From Calcarisporiella thermophila CBS 279.70 (lineage: Eukaryota > Calcarisporiellomycota): DNA of 64,000 nt. The position numbers and the translations under genes are program-made. Positions 32,024 to 44,349 of the stretch are shown here, piece after piece. Numbering within the stretch: the stretch's first letter is position 1; the number at the start of each line of letters is the position of its first letter. Under the pieces are notes generated by a model, which was not told the DNA's origin, searched no databases, and saw only the letters and a program-made list of their open reading frames with translations. The DNA lies in assembly GCF_041956535.1 (NCBI RefSeq), contig NW_027192191.1:7702-71701 (forward strand). The letters run 5' to 3'.

Positions 32024-34541
32024 ATGCTCTGGACTCTACTAATAAGCTTGCTTGCATGCTTGCCTGTATTGACTGCCGCACCATTTCTTACAAAGAGTAA
32101 GAGAGATGAAGTCAATTTGTCCCATGCCAATAACAGCGGCTTTGAAGAGACTCATCCCTTTGACCGTCCCAATTTACCTCTGGACGAAGAGGTAATGGGA
32201 ATGCTTAAAGAAATGCCTTTACAAGAGAAAATTGGACAGGTAGGCTGAGTTGCACATATATCTATATTCCCCTGTTTTGATGCTCCTTTTCCCGCACTTT
32301 TAAGATGTCTCAGTTAGATATCGAATACTTACTGCTCCCAGATGGCACGATAAATACAACAGCATTGGACAGCCTCGCAAATGAATTTTTCATTGGGTCC
32401 TTTTTCAATGTGATGAAACGGGGAGGTAATGGCAACCCAAACACCATCTTCAATGCCAAAGAGTATGTAGAAACCATAAATAAGATACAAACCGCCTATG
32501 CGAACTCGCGCGCAAAAGTCAAAGTACCCATCGTGTATGGGATTGACTCGGTGCATGGGGCCAATTATAGTAAGTGTTTGTTGTTTGTCCATTCAACATT
32601 GATGAAATAGAAAAAAAAAACCTCCGCTCTATACTGTTAGTCGCAAACGCAACTATCTTTCCTCAAGGGATTGCACAAGCAGCCTCTTGGGACCCGCAAG
32701 TAGCCCATGATATTGCGGTGATAACTGCAAAGGATACACGGGCAGCGAATATGCATTGGACTTTTGCCCCTATTTTGGATTTAAGTGTAGATAAGCAGTG
32801 GCCACGTGTTTATGAGAACTTTGGCGAGTCCCCGTTTCTCACTGCGAGCATGGCTCGCGCATCTATTCTTGGCTTTCAGGGCCAGTATAAAAGCGATCGT
32901 ACAAAAGTGGCTGCTTGTATGAAGCACTTTGTGGGCTACAGTGCAACACGTATGTCTTTCGACCATGGAGACGCATGGATCCCATTAAACTACTTGCAAG
33001 ACTATTTTATACCCCCCTTCCAAGCCGCAGTGGAAGCAGGAGTCGCAACCGCCATGGAGTCGTACAATTCAATCAACGGGTTCCCTGTGGTCAGCTCCAA
33101 GTTATATTTGCGTGATATTTTGCGCGAGCAAATGCAATTCAAGGGAATGTTGGTCACAGATTATTCCGAGATCAGGAACTTGGTCGATGGGCATCTAACA
33201 GAGACAAGCGAATGGAATGCAACTGCAAAAATACTTTCGAAGACATCTATCGACATGTCCATGATAGCACTCGGTACAAGTTTCCCCAAGATAGTCTATG
33301 AACTGGTAAGGCAAGGTGTCATACCTGAGTCTAGAATCGATGAGTCGGCAGGGAGAGTATTGCAGCTGAAAAAGGATCTAGGTCTTTTTGAAACCAAGGG
33401 AATTCTGGACCCATCTTCTCCGTTGGTTTCCTCAGTGGGGCAAGAGGAAGATGCTAAGGTCGCGCTTCATGCAGCAAGAGAATCGATTACGCTCCTGAAG
33501 AACGACAACCGTACGTTGCCATTTAGTGATGCCAATACAATTGCGGTAGTTGGTCCGACTTGTAACAATCTATACACACTTTCTGGAGGGTGGACAATCG
33601 AATGGCAAGGCGTCACAGAAGACAGGCAGTTCTATGGACATGGCGTATCAATTGCTGACGGCATTCGTCAGGTGGCCAAAAATGCAGCAGTTACTTATAC
33701 CTTGGGGGTAGGTTTAGATGGGACTGAGAGTGAGGATACCAGCCAAAATATCGATGCTGCTGTGCAGAGGGTTTTGGATGCGGACGTCGCTGTGGTCTGC
33801 TTGGGGGAAAATCCTTATGCTGAGGCTCCCGGGTTCATACACGACCTTACGCTTCCTGCTGGACAGTTGAAATTGGCGCGTGCCGTTGCTTCAACTCGAA
33901 AACCATTTTCTCTTGTATTAGTACAAGGACGGCCTAGGGTTATTGCCGATCTGGCCGAACTTAGCCCCGCTATACTGAACGCTTACCTTCCTGGCCCCTA
34001 TGGAGGACTTGCAATCGCCGATACCTTATTCGGGATTAACAATCCTTCCGGGAAGCTTCCATATACTTACCCGAAGTATCCTGGTGACCAGACGTTAATC
34101 GACTGGCGGCCAAGAACCGACGAGAAACTGCCAAACGGAACTTGGGCACCTCTCTATCCGTTTGGGCATGGACTCTCGTACACCACTTTCTCTTACAGCG
34201 ACATTCGTCTCTCAGGCGACACACTTTCACCAGTACAGACGATTTTGGTCAAGATTAGCGTCACTAATACTGGAGAGGTTGCGGGCAAGGAGGTTGTGCA
34301 GCTCTTTACTCGACAGCACTATCGCTCTGTCTTGTCGCCCACCCGGATGCTCAATGGATTTAAAAAGGTATTCCTCGATGTGGGCGAGACGAAGGAAGTG
34401 GAATTCAAACTCACGGTTGACATTTTCCGCTTCACTGAGGACCCCGCCTATCCAAGACAGGCACTTGAGGAAGGATTGGCCGATGTAATGATTGCGGATA
34501 AACGTGCAATTATAAAAATTCAGTCTGGGCCTGCCCAATGA
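32024..34541 (+). CDS. secreted GH3 beta-glucosidase / exo-beta-glucanase
   Basis: Three exons (32024-32239, 32305-32569, 32641-34541), frame kept at both introns, 793 residues. Starts with a signal peptide (MLWTLLISLLACLPVLTA) and a KR processing site (TKSKR). GH3 order is complete: GQMSQLD and VPIVYGIDSVHGANYI across the second junction, ATIFPQ, NMHWTFAP, RVYENFGESP, the KHFVGYS Lys-His pair near 255, and Asp334 in GMLVTDYSEI as the nucleophile. The second alpha/beta domain (ESITLLKNDNRTLPF, AVVGPTCNNL, GGWT) and a fibronectin-III-like end (SVTNTGEVAGKEVVQLF) follow. It removes glucose from beta-glucans or cellooligosaccharides outside the cell or in the wall. Linkage preference is not readable. 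Confidence 0.92.
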
Positions 34542-35037
34542 TTTCAAACATATTTTTTTCGAAAATCACTAAAAAAGAAATGCTTTGCTTTGGTTTGTGT
34601 GATTTTTTTGGGCAGATTGAAATAGCAAAAATGGATTTCTGAAACGAACTCTCAATTCCTAAAAATTTCTTCTCTTTTACCTCTGATTTGGCTATTCCTC
34701 TCTGGACTACCGAAGCATCATTTCGGCAAATATTCCGTTTATTGTTACGATTAACTTGCTGAACTGATGAATACTAAATCACAATCCTCCTACACTGATA
34801 AATACGTTGTGTTATGCGATACAATGTGTCAGTGTGAAATATGATTGAAAATACTAAGGGATACCCCGTAAGATAGATATAGCACAGAAGAGTATTGAAA
34901 ACAAGTTGATTATTGGTAAGATTAACAAAAAAGGTACATATTTATGCAAGGGGGTATCCATGGTCTATATGCTGAGGGAATGTTTATATACACGATCATC
35001 GCTATTTCCAAGCTCCATCGGAATTAATACGTTACAC
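34542..35037. other. intergenic between convergent genes, nothing recognised
   Basis: 3' flanks of the GH3 gene and of the coiled-coil gene. AT-rich with short A and T runs. Confidence 0.5.
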
Positions 35038-36332
35038 TCACTTGCGCCAAAACGACCTCTTGACGAGCTTCTTTGCCATCTTCTCCAAAGGGCTAGCAGG
35101 ATCCTCCTTCTTCTCAGACATGTTCGCCGACATTTGACCCTTGTTCTTCAAGCTGCAAGTTGGAGGCGGAGTCAACATTAGAGAATTCTTGTTATAATAT
35201 GAAGTCGGCGTAGGATTAGTGACAGTTTTGTTGCTTTTCGGAGTGGTATACATGTCTGGCTCCTCAGCTCGATCGAAACCAATTTCAAATATATCGCTCG
35301 TAGTTTCTAGATTCAACGAAGGCTGAACTACAGAATTACGGGACCCAGAAGCGTCTTCTAACTTTACGATCTTACTCGAAATGACTTCCAAACATTCCCC
35401 AAATCCATTAAATTTGGATTCCAAATCTGCCTCCAGGAGTTTGCGCTGATAAGCTGCATTGTAGACTTCTCTCCGGAGTCGTGTGTTCTCGTCAACAACA
35501 CTTTCAAGCTCCAAATGCGCAGCCCTCAAGGACCCCTGGAGCTCTGCCACTAACCCAGCTACATATTCAGAAACGTAAGAGGTCAGTCAGAATTGCCTTA
35601 AAGGTCGAAATGTTCACAGTGTTCATAACCCCCATTCAGAATGTTTCTAGCTAGGTAAACTAAGCCAATATTCAAGCCATACTACAGTACTACTTTACCT
35701 GTCACTTCCTTCGCTTTTTGTGCCTTCATTAAATTCTCTTGCGCATTTTTAGCCTCCTCGAAATGCCTGTTATTCTCTTTGCGAAGTTCATTCAAAGATT
35801 TTTCGTATTCAGATGCAGAGTTCATAAGATTGCGTGTGAGCTCCTCTTTTTCAAGGCCCAGGGCAGCAATCTTTTTAGCCTGACGGTCAATCTCTTCACG
35901 TAGCCCTTTAATTTCCCTTTCCAATTCTTTCTGATTCTGATAGGAATGCTTCTTCACACGATCTAGTTCCTCCTGCAAGACCACGTTCTGATAGCCCACT
36001 TCATCATTTAACATTTCAGCTCGCCGGGCAAAACGATCGCACTGTGCTTCGGCGATGGCAATCCGTTTAGTGAAGTCGCACCTCACATACTTAATCTCCT
36101 CGTCATGTTTAGCTACGAGCTTCTCCCGCACCTTATCTTGAAGCCAAGCGTGCCGATGCGCGCGAATCAGCCCCTGCTGAAGGCTCTGAACTTGTTCCTT
36201 GAAAGACTCCTTCGATTTTCGCTCTTGTGCTTCTTTTTCTTGAACATCTTGCAAGGCAAATTGCAGCTCGGAAATCTCGCTGCGTAATTTTTTTACAGTA
36301 GTGGTCTCGATCTTCTCGCTTAACGCGTCCAT
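35038..36332 (-). CDS. coiled-coil protein of unknown function
   Basis: Two exons, 36332-35699 and 35558-35038, joined in frame over a 140-nt intron, 384 residues. Residues ~1-215 are almost continuous heptad-type coiled coil (for example KLRSEISELQFALQDVQEKE and EKEELTRNLMNSASEYEKSL). A second coiled segment follows after the junction (ENTRLRREVYNAAYQRKLLE). The last ~110 residues are polar and disordered, with SP/TP sites (TTPKSNKTVTNPTP, LMLTPPPT) that could be CDK targets, and a basic end (KKLVKRSFWRK). No known domain is recognised. A cytoskeletal, spindle-pole or vesicle-tethering role would fit such a layout, but that is inference from shape only. Confidence 0.7.
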
Positions 36333-37239
36333 TTTGAGCTGGTTGGTAAGAATACGTAAAAATACACAAAATTATTATTCGCTTTACAAAAGTTTATCTC
36401 TTCTTGCATCTCAATACTTTTTCAACGTCCTCTTCGTCAAATACGTCTGAGAAAAAAACTGCAAGCTCACATAAGGGTTCAGAGACGAGTTCGCCCAAAA
36501 CAGTACAAATGAATTGGAACATTCTGACATGAAAGTAAAAGCCGTTGAGAGTAATTAAGAGAGGAATAGATAAGGGGAATGAGGTGGGAAGTTGGGTAAT
36601 GAGTGAATTAGAGAGAGAGAGAGAGAAGGAAACTGAGAGGGCTCAGCAGCTCTTTAATAGTTTCAAGGAGGGATTAAGGTTCGAGCACTCATGGGTGTGG
36701 TTGGTTTGATCATTTATTGTGAAAAAAGATTTTAAAGAAATCTCGCGGAAATTCGAAGTCGCGTGTCGGAGCGTGATCGAGCTATCGAATCCTGATCTTA
36801 CATTAAACTCCGCAAATTGAATTTCTATTCTGGTCCATTCAATATAGATTCTTTTGGAATGTTGGTCTGGGGCATGGCCAAGCGATCCACTATTCATTAG
36901 GCCGTGGAGTTAGGATAAGAACCGGTTTGTCAATCAGCTCATCGTTATCTGTGCTGCCCTCTGGTCACTCATATAAGCCGATCTTATATTGGAGAGAGAA
37001 GGAAAAGGAAGCACAACGGTTAGAAAAAATGAAGCCTTAATATGTAGTAAATGCAAAGAGACACGCTACAATCCAGCGAGATAGCATTCTAGAGAAGAAC
37101 TCACCATTGGAATCATAATTAGTAGGGGAAAATATATATAGCATAGAACAGAATAAAATGATAATATAAAGGTGACACAAAAAGTGTCGTATCCACATTT
37201 TCCTAACACAGCTATTTTCAACGTTTAAATTTTTGGATG
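36333..37239. other. intergenic with a (GA)n microsatellite
   Basis: Upstream region of the coiled-coil gene and 3' flank of the palmitoyltransferase. A GAGAGAGAGAGAGAG run lies at about 36611-36626. No gene is supported. Confidence 0.5.
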
Positions 37240-38975
37240 TCATTGATTCTGGTGAGGACCATTTGCATTCACCGCTTCCTCATCGACCTCCCCTTGATGC
37301 CCAGGCGGGTCCAACTGGTCTATCTCATAAGCCGGCTTTCGGAGATAGCTCTTTGTTTGGGGCCTACAAAGTACATAAAAGCAGTTCTGCCAAAGGTGTC
37401 CATAATCAAATGGGTGCTTCGTGGACAACTGGCGACCACCCATCGAAGCTCGGAGTTGTTCATGTGTCGTCAAATTACGACTTATAAGAAAGAGGTGATA
37501 GCCCGTCAAGCCGCACACGGACCAGGAGAGAATGAACGACATCAAGGTAATCACTAGGCTCATAGGCGTGGCACGAATCGCATCAATGAATGAGAGCTGG
37601 TGATCGCGCATCAGAAGAAGAAGATGGGCAAGAGAAAAGCCCAGGACATACAGGCACATAACGGAGGCAGTGACAATAAATGTGATAAAGCTACGGTAAT
37701 TTCGGCGCCCAACGCAGTTATTCAGCCAGATGCAATGGTGGTCTTCGTTTTCTGAGGGTATGAAAACAAATTCGTCAATTTATAGTCTAGATAGAGTTTC
37801 ATCAACCATACATACCGACGCAGTTATCACATTGGCGGCAATGGCTGCAGCGGGGTGGTCGATAAATCTTACACGTTTCACAGTATTTTAACCAGACGAT
37901 CTGATCCTTGATGCGCACACTTTTAGGGAGGGGAACGTTTGCATATGCTTGTGCGAACCCTTCCTCGGCTAGACCAGCAGGATCGGTTGGGGGCTTGGGA
38001 TCAAGATTGCGAGGAATAATCCCAGGGTCAGAAAAAGAAGTGCGCAACATCGAGGCGAATGCAAGGAGAAATAGATAGGCAAATACAATAGGCACAGCAG
38101 GTGAGATGTTATGCCAGAGCCAGGGGCACCTAATAAAAGGCATGATCATTTTTAGTCCTAACTATTTCTCAAGACTATGAAACAGCCTGTGCTGCTCTTC
38201 AGAGAGAAACTTACACAAATCCAAAAAATAGGCCGCTTGGAATCAGAAATGCCCCAAGTGCAAGCAGGAAGGCCCAATACTCGCGACTTGTGACCATTCG
38301 CCCACCGAACAAAAATCTATTCCGACCAGACACTTTGTAATTTCTAGAAACTTTGACTGTGGGGGTGCTAGTTTCATTGCTTTGGGGTCTTGACGAAGAT
38401 GGTGCATTATTCGTACGTGGAGCAGTGTGTGGTGTAGTGCGGTGTTGCGATTCTAAGGATGCCCTAAGTTCATCCACCCGCAAAGATCGGCGCTTTGGGT
38501 CAAGAAGAACGGCAACGCCGGGTGCAGTGGGGGTCTCAATGATGTCATCAGCACGCTGATCTTTCTCCTCAGATTCCCCATTTGCATCCGCTTCTGTATT
38601 TGGATGTTTGCTTTCACTTTCATTCTCGTCTGATGTATTTGACAATACTTCGTTGGAAGCAGGATCAAGGACTGCATCTAGTGAAGGCATGTCGTGATTC
38701 TGTGAGGCAAATGGAAGAGGTAAACGCTGAACTGGGCTTGTTTCCAACCCCAGTGCAGCGGCGGCCGCGGCAGTGGCAAGATCAGAGGAAGAATTGGAGC
38801 GCGTATGTGGGTGGGAGCGTGCAGGTGAGTGTGAATGAGGGGTGGAGGCCGATGGGTTTTCAGTGGGAGTGGATGGCCTGGAATCTCCATCAGCAGGCGG
38901 AGATGAGACCGGATCTTTTACAGTCGGATTTTGGGGTTGGTCGTCTTGCTTTGAATTTTCGGATGTATTTTCCAT
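37240..38975 (-). CDS. DHHC palmitoyltransferase, Erf2-like
   Basis: Three exons (38975-38215, 38129-37816, 37751-37240) with all frames kept, 528 residues. The first ~230 residues are a Ser/Thr/Pro/Glu-rich disordered region. NYKVSGRNRFLFGGR leads into the first of four membrane helices, as in Erf2/ZDHHC9/14/18. The cysteine-rich domain is split by the second intron: KYCETCKIYRPPRCSHCRQC and DNCVG in exon 2, then ENEDHHCIWLNNCVGRRNYR in exon 3 with the DHHC tetrad at 362-365. A TTxE-type element follows (LTTHEQLR). The C-terminal stretch with NPFDYG-like KHPFDYGHLWQN is the usual TTxE-to-PaCCT region. S. cerevisiae Erf2 with Erf4 palmitoylates Ras at the ER; the same role is inferred. Confidence 0.9.
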
Positions 38976-39253
38976 AGCGATTGATTTTAGAGTAAACGAG
39001 ATGACATTAGAAATGGTTAAATATCACGAACAGAATGATTGAATTAGACAATAAAAATAGATGTTTTGTGTGAATTATGCAAGAAGTTATGTCGTTAAGA
39101 TTAAATAGAATGATGTGATTTGTGGAAGATGTGAAAAGAGGGAGTTTGTTATTAAGAACAGACGCTACTAGAATCCATAAGAGAGGCACTGAGGATAACT
39201 TGAGGCGCAGTCAATTTAAAATTTTATTATAGTACACATCGCATTGACATTAA

Positions 39254-40335
39254 CTATTCAACTGATTCTGCCGCCTTTTTCTCGAACCAAGCTTTACGTT
39301 GTTCTACCTTATTCCGGCGTTGCTTAAGGCTAAGACGCTGTTTCTTGTACTGCTTGATCTTCTCTCCTTCTGCTGGTTTCTTTTTCTCTGTCAGGCGTGG
39401 CAAAGGATCCTTTCGAATAGCGGAGTGGGCAGCTTTGTACATATCTTCCAGACCATCTGCCTCAATGCCTGACTCGACGAATTTCGAAAATTGTCGTTTG
39501 TATTTTTCTTCGTCTTCTTCCTTCAGCAAGCTCATGTACTCTGCAACGTGTCCACCATAAATGTACTTGCGTAGTACTTCTGCGTCGAGTTGTTTGGATT
39601 CACGGTCGTAGCCGGGGAAACGCGTTTCTGAATGTGGGATAAGGATACCTCCATCAGATGCACCTTTCAAGGCAGCAAATACACGTGAACCAGTGGTAGT
39701 GCGCTTGAGACCGACATCGAGGAAGCATTTAAATGGACGGGGGGCATCATCAAGCTCTTCTACCAAACTAACAGTGCCATCTGGCTCAGAAATGCCTTCA
39801 TACTTGTCTGCAAGGCCTAATTTAGTGAGAGCACGGCGAGCAGCAAGAAGACCCGTGCAGTAAGCTATAATAAAAAGGAGGGGCGGGTGGAAATGTATTA
39901 TAATGTGAGCGTTAAATCAAGAGAACGAGAATCTAACTCACCAGCTGCCCAGTTGGTGAGTCCAGCCTTAACACCATAGCGTGGTAGTTCGTGAGCATAT
40001 GCCGATGCGAGAACAAAGTCACCTTGAATTTTCGCATAAACAATTTGGCAGATGATATCAGTATTGGTAAAGCGGACGACGAGGCGGTACTTGGGAGAGT
40101 TATATTTATTCTTGGCTTGAGTGACAAGGCGTTTACGCGCATAGTAATCGGTTTTACCCTCTCTGCGCCTGCGATATTTTACTTGATAGCGCTTGAAATA
40201 CGCCTTGTTCTTCACTAGTTTGACAAAAGGCTAGATAGAAAGGTTAATCATCCTTTCATTCATCCGTCCATCGATCTATCCATTTATCCATCCATCCCCC
40301 AGTCCAACAATCTTCAAAGTGAATAGACTTACCAT
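39254..40335 (-). CDS. RPL5: 60S ribosomal protein uL18 (RPL5)
   Basis: Three coding exons: the start ATG alone (40335-40333), then 40230-39942 and 39864-39254; 300 residues, the family's usual length. The first intron cuts immediately after the ATG (ATG|GTAAGT). Exon 2 reads [18 protein letters not shown] and [16 protein letters not shown], a signature of eukaryotic L5; exon 2/3 restores [15 protein letters not shown]; later [22 protein letters not shown] and the GGHVAEYM block, and a Lys/Arg-rich tail. The protein binds 5S rRNA with RPL11 and joins the 60S central protuberance. The intron-after-ATG layout is common in highly expressed ribosomal protein genes. Symbol by orthology. Confidence 0.97.
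40257..40299. repeat. CCAT-type tetranucleotide microsatellite in RPL5 intron 1
   Basis: Imperfect repeats of the CATC/TCCA unit (CATTCATCCGTCCATC..., CCATTTATCCATCCATCC) lie within the first intron of RPL5. Confidence 0.6.
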
Positions 40336-40992
40336 CCTTAAAAATCCCAGTTGATTTGTTCAATGGTGAACTGCTAAAGTAGTATCAAGCAAGCTAGATT
40401 TCGACCCAACTCTGTTCTGAGTTGGACAGGATGACTTAATCTCGGGTCCTTTTGGTCGGATGGGTCGAAATTTCACTCATGACGTTAATTCGATGAATGT
40501 GTGGCTTAGAGACTGAATTAAGAAACAAACATGAAAGATTTTTCTTCTCTCTCTTCGCCTGCTTACGAAAACATAAGCATAAAAAGCTCACCCTATTCTT
40601 TCGAACATCCTTTTTATAAAAGATACTGACGCATTGTATGCGCATATAGCCATATTCTTTTCTTATATTGCACATACTCACACAGTTTATTGTGTTCTCT
40701 GTATTTAAATCTTCTTCTTTTCCTCCACTTTTGTTATATATTTGATTTTTTAAAAAACATCAATAGCTGGCAGGTAATTTTTTTTTCTCGTCAAAACAGT
40801 CTATCTTCCATACACTCTAATACCTTTCCCTCGAGATTTTTTTTTTGTACTATCTCTCCCTTTGTACTCTCCCTTTTTTCTTGGAAAACGAATTTTTTTG
40901 ATTTCTTTTTCCCACCCCATTCCATTCTATACGGCTTCGCTCACATATCCCACTAGTTGTGCTGGGTCACATCTTGAACACTAATCCTTGCA
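40336..40992. other. divergent promoter region, RPL5 / LARP4-like
   Basis: Shared upstream region of two divergent genes. The right half is strongly pyrimidine-rich on the plus strand (about 40700-40930), typical of fungal core promoters. No gene is supported. Confidence 0.5.
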
Positions 40993-43427
40993 ATGGCAGC
41001 CCCCACCACTCTTATCCCATCTCCCGAGAATGGCCAACAGCAACAACGGCAGCTTGAGGCAACCACTTCCCTTAATCCCGAAAATCCTTCAAGTAACGGC
41101 ACTACCAACTCATCACCAGCTTCTCCCCCGACCAACAATTTATCCGATGACCGCAAGTCTCTCCGTCGATCTCCACAGGGCAATGGCTACAATAACCATA
41201 ATCAGCAATACCCTGGCAAAACTTTTTCTAACCGTCGCAGCCCAAATCAACAAGGCTACTACCCGCGGCATCAACAGGGGCAGCCAGGGTGGTATGATCC
41301 ATCACAAGTCGGTAATTTCCACCCGAATCGGACATTCCGTTCTGGGCAACAGCAAAAGCCTTTTGGTAAAAAGAACTATTCCAATGGACATGTAATCAAC
41401 GGAAATGGAGGAGGGACCGTATACTACCCCCTTCCTCAACCCTACTATTACATGCCCGCTCCTGGAGTTCAACCCCCATCTCAGAATGGTCCAAGTATAG
41501 AGGGGGCGGATCAAGAGAGGACTGCCATTAATGGTATGCCAAGTTTTCTTTTGAAAGGCTAAGCAAACGTTATCTATAGCCTCTAACCTATCTCATTATA
41601 ATAGACGCAGACCTTCGCACTGCTCTCCGAAAACAATTAGAATACTATTTCTCTCGTCAAAATCTCGCAAATGACGTCTACCTGGTGTCAAAAATGGACG
41701 CCCAGATGTACGTCTCCATCTCCATTATTGCAGAGTTTAAGCTGGTAAAGGCACTCACAACAGATCTCGACTTGATTGTTGAGGTGCTTCGTGAATCGCC
41801 CAACGTTATAGTGGATGAATCGGGAGAAAAAGTCCGACCCAATTTCTCTAATCAGCGAAATACGATTATACTTAGAGATATTCCTGAAGATGCTACCGAG
41901 GAGGTTAGCTATACCACCCTGTTAATACTTTTTTGTTTTTCACCCCATCTAACCTGATCCCCTATCCCGTCTGCTACAGGAGATTCGCTCCATCTTTGAA
42001 ACCGAAAATGCTAAGCCTATCAAGAGCATAAAGCCCGACATTAGCAACATTTGGTATGTGACCTTTGAGACTGAGGATGATACATTACAGATGTGGTTTG
42101 CTATTCGCGATAAATCTTTCCGTGGGAATCCTATTGCGAGCCGCATTAAATCGGAAAACATCCTAAAAAGCTTGTAAGTAGCCTATTTCCACCTGCTCAC
42201 CGCTGTTGTTTCCTCATCCATTAATTCTTTTGGCTTTTTCCTCTGAAGCTATTCGCCCGAAAACACCTCATTACCTTCTTCTGACAGCGACCAGCCTCAC
42301 CCCCATGCTATGCCCTATGGCAATTATTATACCCCGGGCATGTACCCGCCCACAGTTTACCCCAATTACCCACCCCACATGCACCAGCAGTATCCCTACT
42401 CTCAGCATAATGGTGGCTATGTCAATGGTTATCCGGCACGGTATCAACAGCAACAGGACGGCCAGACCCAAGAGTTCCAGAGAACCAATGGGCATAGACG
42501 AAGGAGTACCGCCCCTGGGAATCACATGCGATCCAAAAAGGACGGAAAGAAAGGTATGCGCTAGTATGGCGTCTGCTTATTTAGGAGAATGCTAATTGTT
42601 AAGTGCAAATTCTAGCGACAAACGAAGACCGTGCGCGAAAATCAGATGACGAACGTCCGTCGCACCGTTCTGCGTCGGCAAATCCCTCTGCTGACCGCAC
42701 TCGCGCCAAATCGTCACCTGCATGGCGCTCTAAAACTTCCAGTTCTTCAGATGATGTGAAATATGGCTCTAATAATGCATCCAAAGAGACGAGGCACTAC
42801 GGAGAAGGATCAGGCAATTCGTACTCCTCGCGGGCGAATTCCACTGCAAAGGTCGATTCTGGAAAGAAGGAGATAAGGGCTGCCCCAAATCTTGGAGGAG
42901 AGCAGTTCCCTCCCTTGCCCACTGCGAATGGCAGGCTAACAAATCAAAAAGAGGAGGTGAAAACCTCTTCGCCCACCACCACCTCCACTCCTACTACAAC
43001 AACTGTGGCCAATGTGGAGGGGAAGCACACCCTTGCGGACTTGGTGAAAAGTTTTAAGCCTAATGAAGTGTTTAAAGCACCGCCACGAAAATCTCCCGTC
43101 CCTACTAGCGAAGGAGAGGGAGTTGAAGAGGCGAAGAAAGAGGAGAATAGCAAGAAGGATGCAGCGTCGAAGGAGTCAAGTCGTAAGCTGAGCCAGGATG
43201 AAAAATCACTCCATGCTAGTGAACATTCCGATGCAAACGATAGAACAATACCAGTCTCGGATCATACAGACAAGGCCCCTGCCTCTTCTAGCGAATTTAG
43301 CTATGCTCAAGCATTAAAGCAGCCAAAGGAGAACAAAGAATCCGAGGCCAAACGGGCATCGCAGAAACATGAGGTGGATACGCCTGCTGCCGCCGCAGCA
43401 GCATCAACAACAGTAGCCAAAGAATAA
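40993..43427 (+). CDS. La-motif RNA-binding protein, LARP4-like
   Basis: Five exons (40993-41533, 41605-41903, 41980-42173, 42249-42553, 42604-43427), all in frame, 720 residues. The N-terminal 180 residues are Gln/Asn/Ser/Pro-rich. Residues ~181-258 are a La motif (LRKQLEYYFSRQNLANDVYL, SKMDAQMYVSISIIAEF), followed by an RRM at ~263-345 (TIILRDIPEDATEEEI, NIWYVTFETEDD) with the layout of LARP4/5. A Tyr/Pro/Gln region follows, then a long disordered basic/acidic tail with FPPLPTANGRLT. LARP4 proteins bind poly(A)/mRNA and stabilise or promote translation of transcripts, in the cytoplasm. Exon 5 has two in-frame acceptors 12 nt apart (AAG at 42601-42603 or TAG at 42613-42615), so two isoforms are possible. 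Confidence 0.88.
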
Positions 43428-43944
43428 AATAAAAATCGCTGGGATAAAACGGCTGGGGCGTGAAGGTTATAAAAGGATTAAACATACGCAATTATACGAG
43501 TAAGCATCTAAAAATATTTGGTGCGTATCAATTTCTAGTTTTAATCTAACTTTTGTTCTTTCTCACCTACCAGAATTGCGTTTGGTACCATTTTAAAAGT
43601 ACAAAAAAGTAATATGATTTTTATTAACCAAATTGGATAACAAGAGTGTTAATGATAAAAAAGGAGTTGTTGAAAAATTTCATGTTTTTATCTCTTCCTC
43701 CATTACTGGAACATTTTAGTAGGACTTTTTTTTTCCCTCTACTTTTCATAAAATATAACACCTTTACAAGGAATACTCTCCTTCCTTTCATTAGCACCGG
43801 TTTTTCGCGGGCTAATAGAACAATAGGTGTCGGTTTTCTTTTTAATTAGCTATATGTGAAAGAGGTGGCTTATCGATCAGATATTTTACATCTAACTTGC
43901 ACATTTCGAGATCCCAGCTAGAGTAGATCATTAGAAAAAGCCCC
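43428..43944. other. intergenic, nothing recognised
   Basis: AT-rich 3' flank of the LARP4-like gene and upstream region of the next gene. Confidence 0.5.
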
Positions 43945-44349
43945 ATGGTAAACCCGATTCTGGAGCAGTATTTTGCAGAGCTGCGCAAGATCAAGAAAAA
44001 CTTCGATTCCTATATTGCGCCCACATCCTCTCCCGATTCCCCGCAACCGAGTACTTCCTCCCCGTCCCAAACAACACAGTCCGCCGATACTATATCGTCA
44101 TCACCGAAAGTTGGCATTCACTACTCTGCTGATTCCGGCACGCCATCTCTTACACTTCCGCCTGAACCCGAACGTCCTGGGCCAGACGATTGCTGTGGGA
44201 GTGGCTGTGACCCATGTTGCTATGATATATATAGAGAAGAGATGGAGGAATGGAGGAAGGAGGTAGACAGATTGAAAGAAGAATTTAGAGTTGTATGCAA
44301 GCATAGAGGAATCGTAGATATTGAAAACTTGTGCAGCGATGGAAAGTGA
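43945..44349 (+). CDS. oxidoreductase-like domain protein
   Basis: 134 residues, intronless, from ATG 43945. The centre has PPEPERPGPDDCCGSGCDPCCYD followed by IYREEMEEW, the hallmark of the oxidoreductase-like (OXLD1) domain: a Pro-rich lead, CCGSGC-x2-C and a Trp/acidic helix. The N-terminal 80 residues are Ser/Thr/Pro-rich; the last 30 are helical with further cysteines. Members are small mitochondrial or nuclear proteins; human OXLD1 is reported mitochondrial. No obvious presequence is seen here, so the location is open. Biochemical role is unknown; the cysteine cluster could bind metal. Confidence 0.82.
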   Translation: MVNPILEQYFAELRKIKKNFDSYIAPTSSPDSPQPSTSSPSQTTQSADTISSSPKVGIHYSADSGTPSLTLPPEPERPGPDDCCGSGCDPCCYDIYREEMEEWRKEVDRLKEEFRVVCKHRGIVDIENLCSDGK

